Below, in pieces: positions 16,274 to 25,205 of a stretch of 64,000 nt of DNA. A program made the position numbers and the translations under genes. The notes under the pieces are model-generated. The model saw nothing but the letters and a program-made list of their open reading frames with translations, made no database searches and had not been told where the DNA came from. The stretch is from Comamonas endophytica (lineage in GTDB: Bacteria > Pseudomonadota > Gammaproteobacteria > Burkholderiales > Burkholderiaceae_C): assembly GCF_023634805.2 (NCBI RefSeq), contig NZ_CP106881.1:682001-746000 (forward strand), in the 5' to 3' direction. Numbering within the stretch: position 1 is the first letter of the stretch; each line of letters opens with the position of its first letter.

Positions 16274-16822
16274 TTAGACGATCTCGCCAATTTCCTTGAA
16301 ATCAATGCCTTTCAATCCAAGCTTCCCCACCCTTTCCCGAAACGCATTCGTCACAAAAAGCTGACCACGGTTTGACTCCTGGAATGTAAAGATATCCCAT
16401 GTCTGCGCCTTCGGATCAGTCACGCGAATTTTCAAGACGCTGTAAATTTCACCGTTCAACCCACGCAGAACCTCAGAGGCGGCTGCATCAAATTCAGAAA
16501 CAGTTTGCAAACAGTTCAGCAATAACCACGGCTCATCAGAAACAGTGATGGGCAAAAGCTCAATTCCGCACGAAGATTCTGGAAAAAGCTCATCCTTTAA
16601 CTCCTCCTTAAAGGCCAACACGCCGGGGAGATAGACAGTGCAAATGTCTGGAAGATTATTTTTTCTACCACCATCTGGATCAAATTCAAAATCAGCAGAA
16701 AATCCTGCATCCAGCATGGATGTGCGATTGATATTTTTACTGATCAATGGCCATTTTGAAAAGTCACGTAGGAGGATCGACCGATACTTGTTTGAGGTGT
16801 GTGTCGCGAATAATTTTTTCAT
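16274..16822 (-). CDS. Immunity protein for the RHS-AHH toxin (Imm11/DUF1629-like)
   Basis: A 182-residue soluble protein coded 2 bp after the RHS toxin stop; a GGAAGA in the toxin's last codons can serve as its ribosome-binding site. The C-terminus QLFVTNAFRERVGKLGLKG followed by IDFKEI is the signature end of the DUF1629 family, many members of which are toxin immunity proteins. Base composition is clearly more AT-rich than the surroundings, as expected of recently acquired immunity genes. It would bind and neutralise the AHH nuclease in the cytoplasm of the producer. The family assignment is from the C-terminal pattern; the role is inferred mainly from position. Confidence 0.7.
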   Translation of the reverse strand: MKKLFATHTSNKYRSILLRDFSKWPLISKNINRTSMLDAGFSADFEFDPDGGRKNNLPDICTVYLPGVLAFKEELKDELFPESSCGIELLPITVSDEPWLLLNCLQTVSEFDAAASEVLRGLNGEIYSVLKIRVTDPKAQTWDIFTFQESNRGQLFVTNAFRERVGKLGLKGIDFKEIGEIV

Positions 16823-16824
16823 AG

Positions 16825-19800
16825 CTAATTTCTTCCAGTAGGGAATGTATTTGATATAAGTTGCATCCGTATAACCGACAGCCGGGCAGCTACTTCCGCG
16901 TAGCTGCCCGCCCCCTCCAAACGCTGATTAACCGCATCGTAATAGACATAAGTATGCATGTTTCTGTGGTACTTCGCGTCAAGAAATACGCCATTAAAGC
17001 CACTATTCACATCCATCCCCACACGCTCCAATACGGCCAGCGCTGGCTTGGCGCGATTATGCTGGGCAACTATATGATGGGCATGCTGACCAGGCTCACG
17101 CATTTGATCGATATCCCGACTCATATTACGCGCCAGTTTGGCGCTGTCACTTTTGAAAACATAGGATAATTGATCGAAAAAATCGGCAAAGAAATCATCG
17201 AGCCTCACCGCCAACGCTTGGTTTCTAGCCTGTACTGACTCGCCTCCTGAACCTGGCACTGCACCAACCATACCCCTATGGAGCATCCGATTGAACAGGT
17301 ACCCATAAGCTCCCGTTTCGGCGCCATTCGCAAATTTGCCGCCGCCTGCAACTGCACCGACACCCCCCGCTACCGCGTGAGCAACAGTGTTTGCAACGAT
17401 ATTTTCGAAACTTGGCCCATATTGGCTGAAGAGGCTACCCACCGCACCGGCAGCGGCGCCGCTTTCACACTTTCCACCCCCTGCTGCGCTGCCGACGCAG
17501 CCGACGGCAGCATGCGCGACCACATTGCCGAAACCACTGGGCGCAATGCTGCCGGCACCGTACATCAGGCCTGCAGTCAACGCCCCGCTCACGGTTCCCC
17601 TGAGACTGCCACTGGACACTGCACCGGATATGCCGCCGGCGGCAATATTCGAGCCGATCCACATCCCTGTCACCTGAGCCGACGTCAGGGTGGTTCCCGC
17701 AGCGGTTGCAGCTGCGGCAGCCGAACCAGCCCAGGCGCTGTAAATCATGTGCGGCGCATATACGGCAACAACGATTGCAGTCGCTACCCGAACTACCCTT
17801 TTGAGCTTGAAACGGAAGTAGCCGCTGGGGTCGGTATAGAGCAGCGGGTTGTTCAGGACATAGGCATATCGGTTGTGGCTCTGCAGATTGTCCGGGTATT
17901 GGATGTTCGGGTCCGCGCTCATGAACCTGCCGACAAGCGGATCGAACACACGACCGTTCATATGGATGAGGCCCATCTCATCGAGATGTTCATGCAGCGT
18001 GTAGCCGCGCTCGGTGCTTGCCCCGTACAGCGCATCGAGCGTGTCGCTGGTGCCGTTGGGCAAGCGTCGCTTGCCCCAAGGGTCGTACGCCATGCGCTCG
18101 ACCACCGCTCCGGCCTCGTTGCTGACTGCGGCAATGGAGCCCAGGTGGTCGTGGTGGAAGTAGGCGATGCTGGTCGCCGACTTGCCATCGGGATGGCCCT
18201 CGCGCTTTACATACAAGGCAAAGGTGATGCCACCTGCGTCCACATAGTGCTTGTGTTCGGTGGTTCCGTTGGCCCTGACTTCCTTTTCATAGGCCAGCCC
18301 CTGGCTGTCAGCGCCGTTGTAGTACCAGGTGGTGCCGGCCTGCAGATGGCTGGGGGCATTGGCCGAGAGCTGGACGTCCTGGCGCACGCGCTGGTGCTCA
18401 GGGCCATAGACGAAGCTCAGCGTACGGTCGGCGGTGGTGGCAGTGGGGTTGGCCGGCTGCGTCAAATCGCCAAGGAAAATCTCCCTGGGCATATCGAAGC
18501 TGGTGTAGGTTTGCCAGCGCACCGTGTGGCGCCCGTTGGCATCGTCCTGGCTGACCGTGTACCAGAGGTTTCCATTGCCCAGTGCCGTGCCGTTGACGGT
18601 CTTGGCGCCCGGCCGGTCGTCATCGAAGGCGTAGCTCAGGCGGCGGGTGCCCGTGTTGGCAGCGGTCACCGCCCCCGCAGCAGTCCAGCCGGCAGCCGGC
18701 TCCTGCGTGATCTGGGTCAGACGGTTGGGGCGGGCCGGATCGTAGTGATAGTACCCGGCGTCGCTTTTGTATCTGATGTTCCCTGCCGCGTCATACAGGA
18801 CCTGCGTGCTCTGCGCACCCGGCAGCTCGCCACCGACGGCCGTATACAGGCCCAAACGGTTGAGCGCATCGTATTGGAAGCTCTCGTTGACGCCTGTGCT
18901 GGCGTCGGAACGCGTCTTGAGATTGCCCAGCGCGTCATAGCCGTAGCTGTGATGAAGCACATTGCCAGAGGCCTGCCCGGCCAGCGTGGCCTGCACGCTG
19001 CGCAGCTTGCCGGTGCTGTCGTCCACGTCCTTGACCGTGGTGATATCGTTGCCCTGGCGGTACTGGGTGATCGCTCCCTGGGCGTTCATGGCCAGCACTT
19101 CGAAGGTCACGGTCTGGCTATGCCCCGCCACGCCACCGCCAACGACCTTGCTCACATAGCCGCCAGCAGTGTAGGAATACTCGGCTTTGTAGCCGGTAGG
19201 CCAGGTCTTGCTGGCAAGGCGACCCGTCACCGGGTCATAGGTCTGCCCCATGGTGGCGGCGGTGGCACTCGAATCGAGTCTGGTACCTGTGACCGTCGGG
19301 CGGCCCAGGGCATCGTAGGTATGTATGCGCTCGTAGCCGTTGTTTGCACGTGCCTCGCACAGCTTGCCTACACCTGCACCGCAACTTGAACCATCGGCCT
19401 TCTTGTCATAGTGCCAGGTGCTGAGCAGATCCGGCTCGGCGCGCTCGGTCATGCGTCCAAGCATGTCATAAGCTCTGGTGCTGCTCCGACCCAGGCCATC
19501 TGTCTGGCGGACCATTTCACCGAAGGCGTTGTACTCATACTCCCAGCGCCCCATTGCCGGGTCTTCCATCCAGGCTTTCTGGCCTCGTTGGCTATAGCCA
19601 ATCTTGGTGATGGCTCCCGCGGCGTTGGTCTGGATCAGCTGGCCCAGTGCGTCGTAACTGTAGACAAGCTCGCCGCCCAGATGATCCACGACTTTGGCTA
19701 CCTGGCCTGCAGCGTTCTTGTGGGTGGTCCTGGTCTGCCCGGCGGCGTTGGTGACCGTAATGACCAGGCCGCCATAGCCGAAGGTGGTGACGGCCGCTGC

Positions 19801-20727
19801 GCCGGGGGCATCGGAGTCGGGAACCTCCTCTCGGACCGGTCGGCCGATATCGTCATACTGGAACCTGATCCAAGCCGGTGCCCCTCCCTGGAGACGGTAA
19901 GGATTGGATCTCTGAAGAACTTCGCCCAGGCTGGTGTAGTGGGTGTCTTGCACCACCACCTGGTCGTGGAAATCCTGCGTCTGCACTCGCACGACACGGT
20001 CGAGCGCATCGTGGATCTGTAATTTCTTGGGTGCCAGCAGCGCGCCATTGCCGGCGTAGCTTGCTTCCACCGCATACCAGGCAAGGGAATGGCCGCCAAT
20101 GGAGGAATCGGCAGCGCAAGGCGCCGCGCCGCCATCGGTTTGGGGCATGCCGCAGAACCGATACTCCCAACGGGTATAGGTTCCGTCGGCACGACGTTCC
20201 TCGGTCTTGCGTCCGAACGGATCGTAGGCCCAGGTCGTGGTCCCGCCATTCGGCCCTACCAGCTTGGTCATTGCTCCAAAGCGAGGGTCAAACTCCCTTG
20301 TCTCGCTCTGGCCTAGAGCGTTTGTGCTGCTGGTGCCGAAGGTGCCCTCCGGGATGAAGTAACTGATGCCGCCAATGACTACCGTCTGGGCGGCAAAGAT
20401 GCTCGAGGAAGTGCGCGCGGCATCGGCACTTGCCAGGGCGGTGCCGACGGCGCCAGCACATACCGCCGTCGAAACCGTCTGCTGGTTGCCGTAGGCATCG
20501 TAGCTATACGTGGTGCTCAGACAATCCTGAGGGCTGTCAGGCTCCACCACCTCTTTGACCAATAATCCGTCGGCGTCATATTCGAAACTGCTGACTCGCG
20601 TGATGTTGCTGTATTGGGCTTGAGCCAGTGGATCAATGCCTACAAATGCGCCAACACTGATTAGCACATAGAACATACGTGCCATCAGCCAACGAATATG
20701 CGCCATCGCAGAATATTTGCAATTCAT
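16825..20727 (-). CDS. Sec-exported RHS-repeat protein with C-terminal AHH nuclease toxin domain
   Basis: A 1300-residue polymorphic toxin. A signal peptide (MNCKYSAMAHIRWLMARM..., ending around LAQAQ) is followed by many RHS/YD repeats (for example YDALGRP, YDPFGRKTEE, YNAFGEMVRQTDGLGR). The RHS-associated core ends at NRYAYVLNNPLLYTDPSGY near residue 966. A Gly/Ala-rich hydrophobic linker then leads to a unique C-terminus from about residue 1200. Its HAHHIVAQHN motif (from residue 1215), a downstream Asn and KYHRNMHTYVY define the AHH branch of the HNH/Endo VII nucleases. The RHS shell is expected to encapsulate the nuclease. The ATG at 20727 has a GAGGGTG ribosome-binding site; it lies 45 bp after the SpvB-like gene, with immunity 2 bp downstream. 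Confidence 0.87.
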   Translation of the reverse strand: MNCKYSAMAHIRWLMARMFYVLISVGAFVGIDPLAQAQYSNITRVSSFEYDADGLLVKEVVEPDSPQDCLSTTYSYDAYGNQQTVSTAVCAGAVGTALASADAARTSSSIFAAQTVVIGGISYFIPEGTFGTSSTNALGQSETREFDPRFGAMTKLVGPNGGTTTWAYDPFGRKTEERRADGTYTRWEYRFCGMPQTDGGAAPCAADSSIGGHSLAWYAVEASYAGNGALLAPKKLQIHDALDRVVRVQTQDFHDQVVVQDTHYTSLGEVLQRSNPYRLQGGAPAWIRFQYDDIGRPVREEVPDSDAPGAAAVTTFGYGGLVITVTNAAGQTRTTHKNAAGQVAKVVDHLGGELVYSYDALGQLIQTNAAGAITKIGYSQRGQKAWMEDPAMGRWEYEYNAFGEMVRQTDGLGRSSTRAYDMLGRMTERAEPDLLSTWHYDKKADGSSCGAGVGKLCEARANNGYERIHTYDALGRPTVTGTRLDSSATAATMGQTYDPVTGRLASKTWPTGYKAEYSYTAGGYVSKVVGGGVAGHSQTVTFEVLAMNAQGAITQYRQGNDITTVKDVDDSTGKLRSVQATLAGQASGNVLHHSYGYDALGNLKTRSDASTGVNESFQYDALNRLGLYTAVGGELPGAQSTQVLYDAAGNIRYKSDAGYYHYDPARPNRLTQITQEPAAGWTAAGAVTAANTGTRRLSYAFDDDRPGAKTVNGTALGNGNLWYTVSQDDANGRHTVRWQTYTSFDMPREIFLGDLTQPANPTATTADRTLSFVYGPEHQRVRQDVQLSANAPSHLQAGTTWYYNGADSQGLAYEKEVRANGTTEHKHYVDAGGITFALYVKREGHPDGKSATSIAYFHHDHLGSIAAVSNEAGAVVERMAYDPWGKRRLPNGTSDTLDALYGASTERGYTLHEHLDEMGLIHMNGRVFDPLVGRFMSADPNIQYPDNLQSHNRYAYVLNNPLLYTDPSGYFRFKLKRVVRVATAIVVAVYAPHMIYSAWAGSAAAAATAAGTTLTSAQVTGMWIGSNIAAGGISGAVSSGSLRGTVSGALTAGLMYGAGSIAPSGFGNVVAHAAVGCVGSAAGGGKCESGAAAGAVGSLFSQYGPSFENIVANTVAHAVAGGVGAVAGGGKFANGAETGAYGYLFNRMLHRGMVGAVPGSGGESVQARNQALAVRLDDFFADFFDQLSYVFKSDSAKLARNMSRDIDQMREPGQHAHHIVAQHNRAKPALAVLERVGMDVNSGFNGVFLDAKYHRNMHTYVYYDAVNQRLEGAGSYAEVAARLSVIRMQLISNTFPTGRN

Positions 20728-20772
20728 GAATGCACCCTCAATCGCTTGTTGTCGATCGGCTGGCACGCTGCA

Positions 20773-23544
20773 TCAAAATGGCTGCGAACTGGTGACGGTC
20801 GCCCTGCGCAGGCGCCCGATCATCCAGGCCGGGCCGTCGGTTCTTGCCGGCTGGTATTCATTGGTGGTGAGCTTGCGATGCTTGACCCCTGCCCCTTCCC
20901 TGATGTCCACGGTAATCTGCGTGGGATCGCCAAACTGGCGTACCGCACCGTTCTGGTCGGGGTAACCGCCGTAGCTGCTGCTGGTGAAAAGCGTGGGCAT
21001 TTGCGCTCCATCGAGCTCCCAGCTGTTTTCGGTGGTACTGGCTACGAAGGGGAAGTGCACCTTGCCGGCAGCCCATTCACCACAGGCGGTCATGGCGGAG
21101 TCCGGCTTGACTCCACCAGCCATCCCCTCGCTTTGGTAACAACCCAGCGTGTTGTCGCTGCGCTTGATCAGACGATGGGGGCCGTGCTTGATGAGGCGTG
21201 TCTCGGTGGTACGTACCTGACCGGTATGTGGCCACGTCTGGAAAAACTCACTGCACGTCTGGACCCCGGTGCTTTCCAACACGCTCTTCATCCAGCGAAA
21301 GCCCAGCATCCCTCGCCCGGAGCCTGGGTGTTGTCCGCTCGCATGTTCCACTTTCAAACCGCCGTATTGGTACGTCGTACGGTTTGCGCCGCCTTTTGCG
21401 TCGCTGATGTCGACTTGCTTGACCATCGCCAACGCGCCACGGGCGTCGCTCAGGGGATAGGCCGTTCCCGAGTCGCGGAAATATCCGCCATTCGCAGCCA
21501 GGCTTGCCTGGCTCTGCGCGTGGATTGAAATGAAATGGGCTCCTTGCGAGATACGGGACAGAGACCTTGTCGCGTTCGACTGCGACAGCGTGATGTGCCA
21601 TGAGCCGTCACCGGCGTAACCTGCCATGTCGGAGCGGCCATCTCCATTGAAATCGCCAACGGCATAGTTGCCCGGCCCTCCGGAGTGCCCCGTCCAGGGA
21701 GCACAGTCAAAGCTGGTACCGGTGGAAAGGCAGACATCCCAGATGCCACCGCTGCCGGTATAGCCGGCGATGTCGGTGCGCCCATCTCCGTTGAAATCGC
21801 CAACTGCATTGTTGTCTGCGCCGCCACGATGGCCTTTCCACCAAGTCGAAGAGCAATCGAATCCCACCCCGGTCGACAGGCAGACCATCCAAGCCCCGGC
21901 ATCGGGAATGTCACGGATGAAGTCGGTACGGCCGTCTCCATTGAAGTCTCCGGAGGAGAGTGGCGTATCGCCACCTACCACCCATGGAGAACAGCTGAAG
22001 TCCACTCCCGTCGACAAGCAGACCCGCACGATTCCATTCAAGTCGGGCCCCCCCGCCATGTCGGTGAGTCCGTCTCCGTTGAAATCGCCAAGCACAGTTT
22101 TGGCTCGACCTTCGGCATGCCCATTCCAGTACGAGCAGCTGAAGTCACTTCCAGTGGACAGGCAGACATGCCAGCGCCCTCCCTCTGCGGTATAACCTGC
22201 CATATCGTCGCGGCCGTCTCCATTGAAGTCACCAACGACATTGTTGTGCGGGCCTCCCCCGTGGCCGGACCAATAGGAGCAACTGAAACCACTTCCCGTG
22301 GATAGACATACATGCCATGACCCACCTTCACCGGTATGAGCCATCATGTCTGTGAGACCATCCCCGTTGAAGTCGCCAAAAACGTTGTTGTCCCGGCCTC
22401 CCTGGTGGCTGCTCCAGGATTCGCAATTGAAGCCCGATGTCGTGGAAAGGCACACATGCCAGATTCCACCGCCTCCGGTATCGCCAATCATGTCGGTGAT
22501 GCCATCGCCATTGAAGTCGCCCAAAGCGTTGTTGGCTTGACCTCCAGAGTGACCACTCCACATCTGGCCTGAAAAATTAGGACTGCCAGCCGAGGTCCAT
22601 TCCAGACTGGTATCGAACGTGCACTCCTGCGAACTGCAGCGTTTGATTGCTTTTGGCAACGAGGCGAAACCAGAGGACTCTTCAGAGTAGGTGACGGCCA
22701 GGCTCTGCTGCTCTTTATCCGCCAGATATGTCTTGATACGGGCCAATCGAACGCTTTGGCGAATTTTCGATCCAGCCTCGAATGCATTCAGTATGTCGGG
22801 ACGGCTTTCATATTCGAAAATGACTTTTCGATCACCCCCATAGCTGATGGATGAAATGTTGAACTCGCCATTGACGTGATCTTTGCTATAAGCGTAGTTA
22901 GTCCAGTTGCCTTTGACATCGATTACATTGCTCAGCGCCCACATGCGCACAACGTGCCCGTCCCGGACTTCGATGCGCGAGTCATCAGTGCTGCCGTACT
23001 CCAGCGTGAGCCCATCCTTGGTTTTCACAATGAATACTTGAGGCCCATTGGATGCGTTGCGTTCCGCGGCACCTTTGGCCACGATCTTGCTGAAACCATC
23101 GATTTCGGTGCGGTATTCACTGTCTGCCGCACCATAACCGCCGGCGATATTGATAAGTCGCTGACCATCCATACAAAATCGATCTTCCTGGCTATGGGTG
23201 ATCGCCCCGGGCGTTCCATCGGTCGCCATGGATTTCGCACAACGCGTGATGGCCGAGAGACCCTCCACACTCCACCCCATGCCCATGATGCCGTTGCCCG
23301 CTTGGCTGTTGTAGAGCAACGCCAGCTTGGGCTGCGTCCCTGCGATACCTGGAGGCAATTGGATGGGAATGCGATAAACCGCAGCCCCACTGGACGACAC
23401 CGAGAAATCTCCTGCGAGCTTGACAGGCACCGTTGTCTGGGCATGAACCACGAGGAAAGCCAGAGAGGCCAGCTTCACAGCGCATTGGGCAGCGGAACGC
23501 ACAAAAACCAGGCTTCCACAAAATGAAGAAAATAAAGAAGGCAC
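20773..23544 (-). CDS. Sec-exported SpvB/FG-GAP (VCBS) repeat protein, TcB-like partner of the RHS toxin
   Basis: A 923-residue protein starting at GTG 23544 behind a GAGGAG ribosome-binding site. A signal peptide is visible (hydrophobic LASLAFLVVHAQ). The SpvB N-terminal domain spans about residues 40-320 (GAAVYRIPIQLPPG, LALLYNSQAGNGIMGMGWS). Seven FG-GAP/VCBS repeats with GDFNGDG cover about residues 330-645. The last about 270 residues resemble the TcdB middle region (QVDISDAKGGANRTTYQYGG). In ABC toxins this architecture plus RHS makes the B subunit, which with C forms the toxin cocoon. Here the RHS part is a separate downstream gene, so the pair likely assembles together. Confidence 0.82.
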   Translation of the reverse strand: MPSLFSSFCGSLVFVRSAAQCAVKLASLAFLVVHAQTTVPVKLAGDFSVSSSGAAVYRIPIQLPPGIAGTQPKLALLYNSQAGNGIMGMGWSVEGLSAITRCAKSMATDGTPGAITHSQEDRFCMDGQRLINIAGGYGAADSEYRTEIDGFSKIVAKGAAERNASNGPQVFIVKTKDGLTLEYGSTDDSRIEVRDGHVVRMWALSNVIDVKGNWTNYAYSKDHVNGEFNISSISYGGDRKVIFEYESRPDILNAFEAGSKIRQSVRLARIKTYLADKEQQSLAVTYSEESSGFASLPKAIKRCSSQECTFDTSLEWTSAGSPNFSGQMWSGHSGGQANNALGDFNGDGITDMIGDTGGGGIWHVCLSTTSGFNCESWSSHQGGRDNNVFGDFNGDGLTDMMAHTGEGGSWHVCLSTGSGFSCSYWSGHGGGPHNNVVGDFNGDGRDDMAGYTAEGGRWHVCLSTGSDFSCSYWNGHAEGRAKTVLGDFNGDGLTDMAGGPDLNGIVRVCLSTGVDFSCSPWVVGGDTPLSSGDFNGDGRTDFIRDIPDAGAWMVCLSTGVGFDCSSTWWKGHRGGADNNAVGDFNGDGRTDIAGYTGSGGIWDVCLSTGTSFDCAPWTGHSGGPGNYAVGDFNGDGRSDMAGYAGDGSWHITLSQSNATRSLSRISQGAHFISIHAQSQASLAANGGYFRDSGTAYPLSDARGALAMVKQVDISDAKGGANRTTYQYGGLKVEHASGQHPGSGRGMLGFRWMKSVLESTGVQTCSEFFQTWPHTGQVRTTETRLIKHGPHRLIKRSDNTLGCYQSEGMAGGVKPDSAMTACGEWAAGKVHFPFVASTTENSWELDGAQMPTLFTSSSYGGYPDQNGAVRQFGDPTQITVDIREGAGVKHRKLTTNEYQPARTDGPAWMIGRLRRATVTSSQPF
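21600..22560 (-). repeat. Seven in-frame FG-GAP/VCBS repeats
   Basis: Seven copies of a roughly 45-50-codon unit lie in the SpvB-like gene. Each contains GDFNGDG (a calcium-binding Asp loop), then (T/D/S)D(M/F/I), and, in most, a Trp-x-x-Cys-Leu-Ser segment. Each is a probable beta-propeller blade, and seven matches one closed propeller. Confidence 0.85.
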
Positions 23545-23998
23545 GTTGTCTCCTCTACATATGGTTATCCAGGCAATATGGCTTCGATGCAGATCTCACT
23601 TATGGAGTTGGCTATAAGCCGGACGCTGGTTTCAGCCTGGATTCATTTCCATCGGCACATCTGTGCAGCTGGCGCTGATCGTCTTTATCACTCGCGAAAG
23701 CTGTGCACTCTCAACCGAATATCATAGTTGAAATTTCTATCAAACATTAAACCACGATAGTTATATTAAATCAATCATAAAACGGTATAAACCCTGATTC
23801 TTGGTTTCGACCAAAATAAGGATGAGTGTCTGGGACGCATAGCGAACGCGAAGAACATGCGTCCCTTGGAGTGTCCCCTCGGTTCCGAATCAGCCTGGCG
23901 TTGCACCAGGCCCCGACAATGGGCTTGCCCTAAGACCTGCCGGCTCCACCGCGGCGCCGCTTGCGCTACGATCCCGGCATAGATTTTCCTGCCCGTCC
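23545..23998. promoter_or_regulatory. Divergent intergenic region between the toxin operon and thyA
   Basis: A 454-bp stretch without a convincing gene. An AT-rich core at 23690-23830 is a likely place for the promoter of the toxin operon. It contains a 5-bp hairpin with a TTCG loop (23801-23814). A perfect 9-bp inverted repeat GGGACGCAT/ATGCGTCCC with a 16-nt spacer lies at 23832-23865. No clear sigma-70 hexamer pair stands out. Confidence 0.4.
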
Positions 23999-24985
23999 AT
24001 GAAACAGTACCTCGACCTCGTCCAGAACATCTTCGACAACGGAAGCTGGCAAGACAACCGCACGGGCATCCGCACCCTGAGCATTCCGGGCGCGATGCTG
24101 CGCTTCGATCTGCAGCAGGGTTTTCCGGCCGTCACGACCAAGAAACTGGCGTTCAAGTCGGCCGTGGGCGAGCTCGTGGGCTTCATGCGCGCCCATCGCA
24201 GCGCCGCCGAATTCCGCGCGCTGGGCTGCAAGGTCTGGGACCAGAACGCCAACGAGAACGCGCAGTGGCTGGCCAACCCCTACCGCCTGCAGGAAGACGA
24301 CCTGGGCTCGGTCTACGGCGTGCAGTGGCGTCAGTGGCCGGCGTACAAGCTCATCGACCCGGCCCAGCCGCAGGGTCAGGCGCAGATCGCCGATGCGTCG
24401 GCCAGGGGCTACCAGCAGATCGGCATGCTCGAGGCCGCGCCCGGCGTGCAGTCCGGCGTGCTGATGTACAAGGCCATCGACCAGTTGCGCCAGTGCCTGG
24501 ACACGATCATCAACGACCCGGGCAACCGCCGCATCCTGTTCCATGGCTGGAACTGGGCGCAGCTCGAGGAAATGGCGCTGCCGCCGTGCCACCTGCTGTA
24601 TCAGTTCCTGGTCGACAAGACCAAGCGTGAAATTTCGCTGTGCCTCTATATCCGCAGCAACGATGTGGGCCTGGGCACGCCGTTCAATCTGACCGAGGGC
24701 GCCGCCCTGCTGCACCTCGTGGGGCGCCTCACGGGCTACACGCCGCGCTGGTTCACCTATTTCATCGGCGACGCGCATATCTACGAGAACCACGTGGACA
24801 TGCTCAGGGAGCAGCTCACGCGCGAGCCTTTCGAGGCGCCGAAGCTGGTGCTGTCGGACCGTATTCCGGACTATGCGGTCACGGGCAAATATGAGCCCGA
24901 ATGGCTGGAGAAGGTCGAGCCTTCGGACTTCTCGCTGGAAGGCTACCGGCACCACGCGCATATCACGGCGCCGATGGCCGTCTGA
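23999..24985 (+). CDS. thyA: Thymidylate synthase
   Basis: A 328-residue ThyA that methylates dUMP to dTMP with methylenetetrahydrofolate, yielding dihydrofolate. The catalytic Cys197 sits in [10 protein letters not shown]. The dUMP-binding region reads [19 protein letters not shown] and the C-terminus has [10 protein letters not shown]. It is about 60 residues longer than the E. coli enzyme because of an insertion after [12 protein letters not shown], common in Burkholderiales. folA, its usual pathway partner, is found at 49188 in the same orientation, about 24 kb away. A strong terminator follows. Confidence 0.97.
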   Translation: MKQYLDLVQNIFDNGSWQDNRTGIRTLSIPGAMLRFDLQQGFPAVTTKKLAFKSAVGELVGFMRAHRSAAEFRALGCKVWDQNANENAQWLANPYRLQEDDLGSVYGVQWRQWPAYKLIDPAQPQGQAQIADASARGYQQIGMLEAAPGVQSGVLMYKAIDQLRQCLDTIINDPGNRRILFHGWNWAQLEEMALPPCHLLYQFLVDKTKREISLCLYIRSNDVGLGTPFNLTEGAALLHLVGRLTGYTPRWFTYFIGDAHIYENHVDMLREQLTREPFEAPKLVLSDRIPDYAVTGKYEPEWLEKVEPSDFSLEGYRHHAHITAPMAV

Positions 24986-25027
24986 TTTCGAGGCCTGCAG
25001 AGACCGGGTTCCGGTTTCCCCCTGCAC

Positions 25028-25053
25028 AACCCGCCCTTGCCGGCGGGTTTTTT
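25028..25053 (+). terminator. Rho-independent terminator of thyA
   Basis: A perfect 8-bp stem AACCCGCC/GGCGGGTT with a 6-nt loop is followed by a further run of T residues, 43 bp after the thyA stop. Confidence 0.9.
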
Positions 25054-25136
25054 GTTGTCGATCCACGGCACCGCATCATCGGCCGCTGCCGGAACTTTGC
25101 AAACAATGGAAATCCCTATGCCAACATATCATTCAT

Positions 25137-25171
25137 AAGTGTTGACACTTTTAACGCAACAGTCGAACAAT
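25137..25171 (+). promoter_or_regulatory. Putative promoter with overlapping palindromic operator for the CoA-transferase operon
   Basis: A consensus -35 box TTGACA (25142-25147) is followed after 18 bp by AACAAT (25166-25171), a 4/6 match to a -10 box. A 14-bp palindrome AAGTGTtgACACTT (25137-25150) covers the -35 box, an ideal place for a repressor. The GntR-family regulator coded at the end of this gene cluster (29255) is the obvious candidate to bind it. The start codon of the first gene is at 25206. Confidence 0.5.
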
Positions 25172-25205
25172 GGGCGCGTAGATTCGCTTTACCCAGGACC
25201 TCGAC

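Noticed and set aside
17278..19389. A plus-strand open frame of about 700 codons antisense to the RHS gene
   Set aside because: The minus strand encodes clear YD repeats with signal peptide and core motif; the antisense translation has no recognisable domain.
23570..23678. Protein-like plus-strand stretch (YGFDADLTYGVGYKPDAGF) upstream of the SpvB gene
   Set aside because: It resembles a beta-strand of an outer-membrane protein but is only about 35 codons, has no start, and overlaps the toxin operon leader; too short to call.
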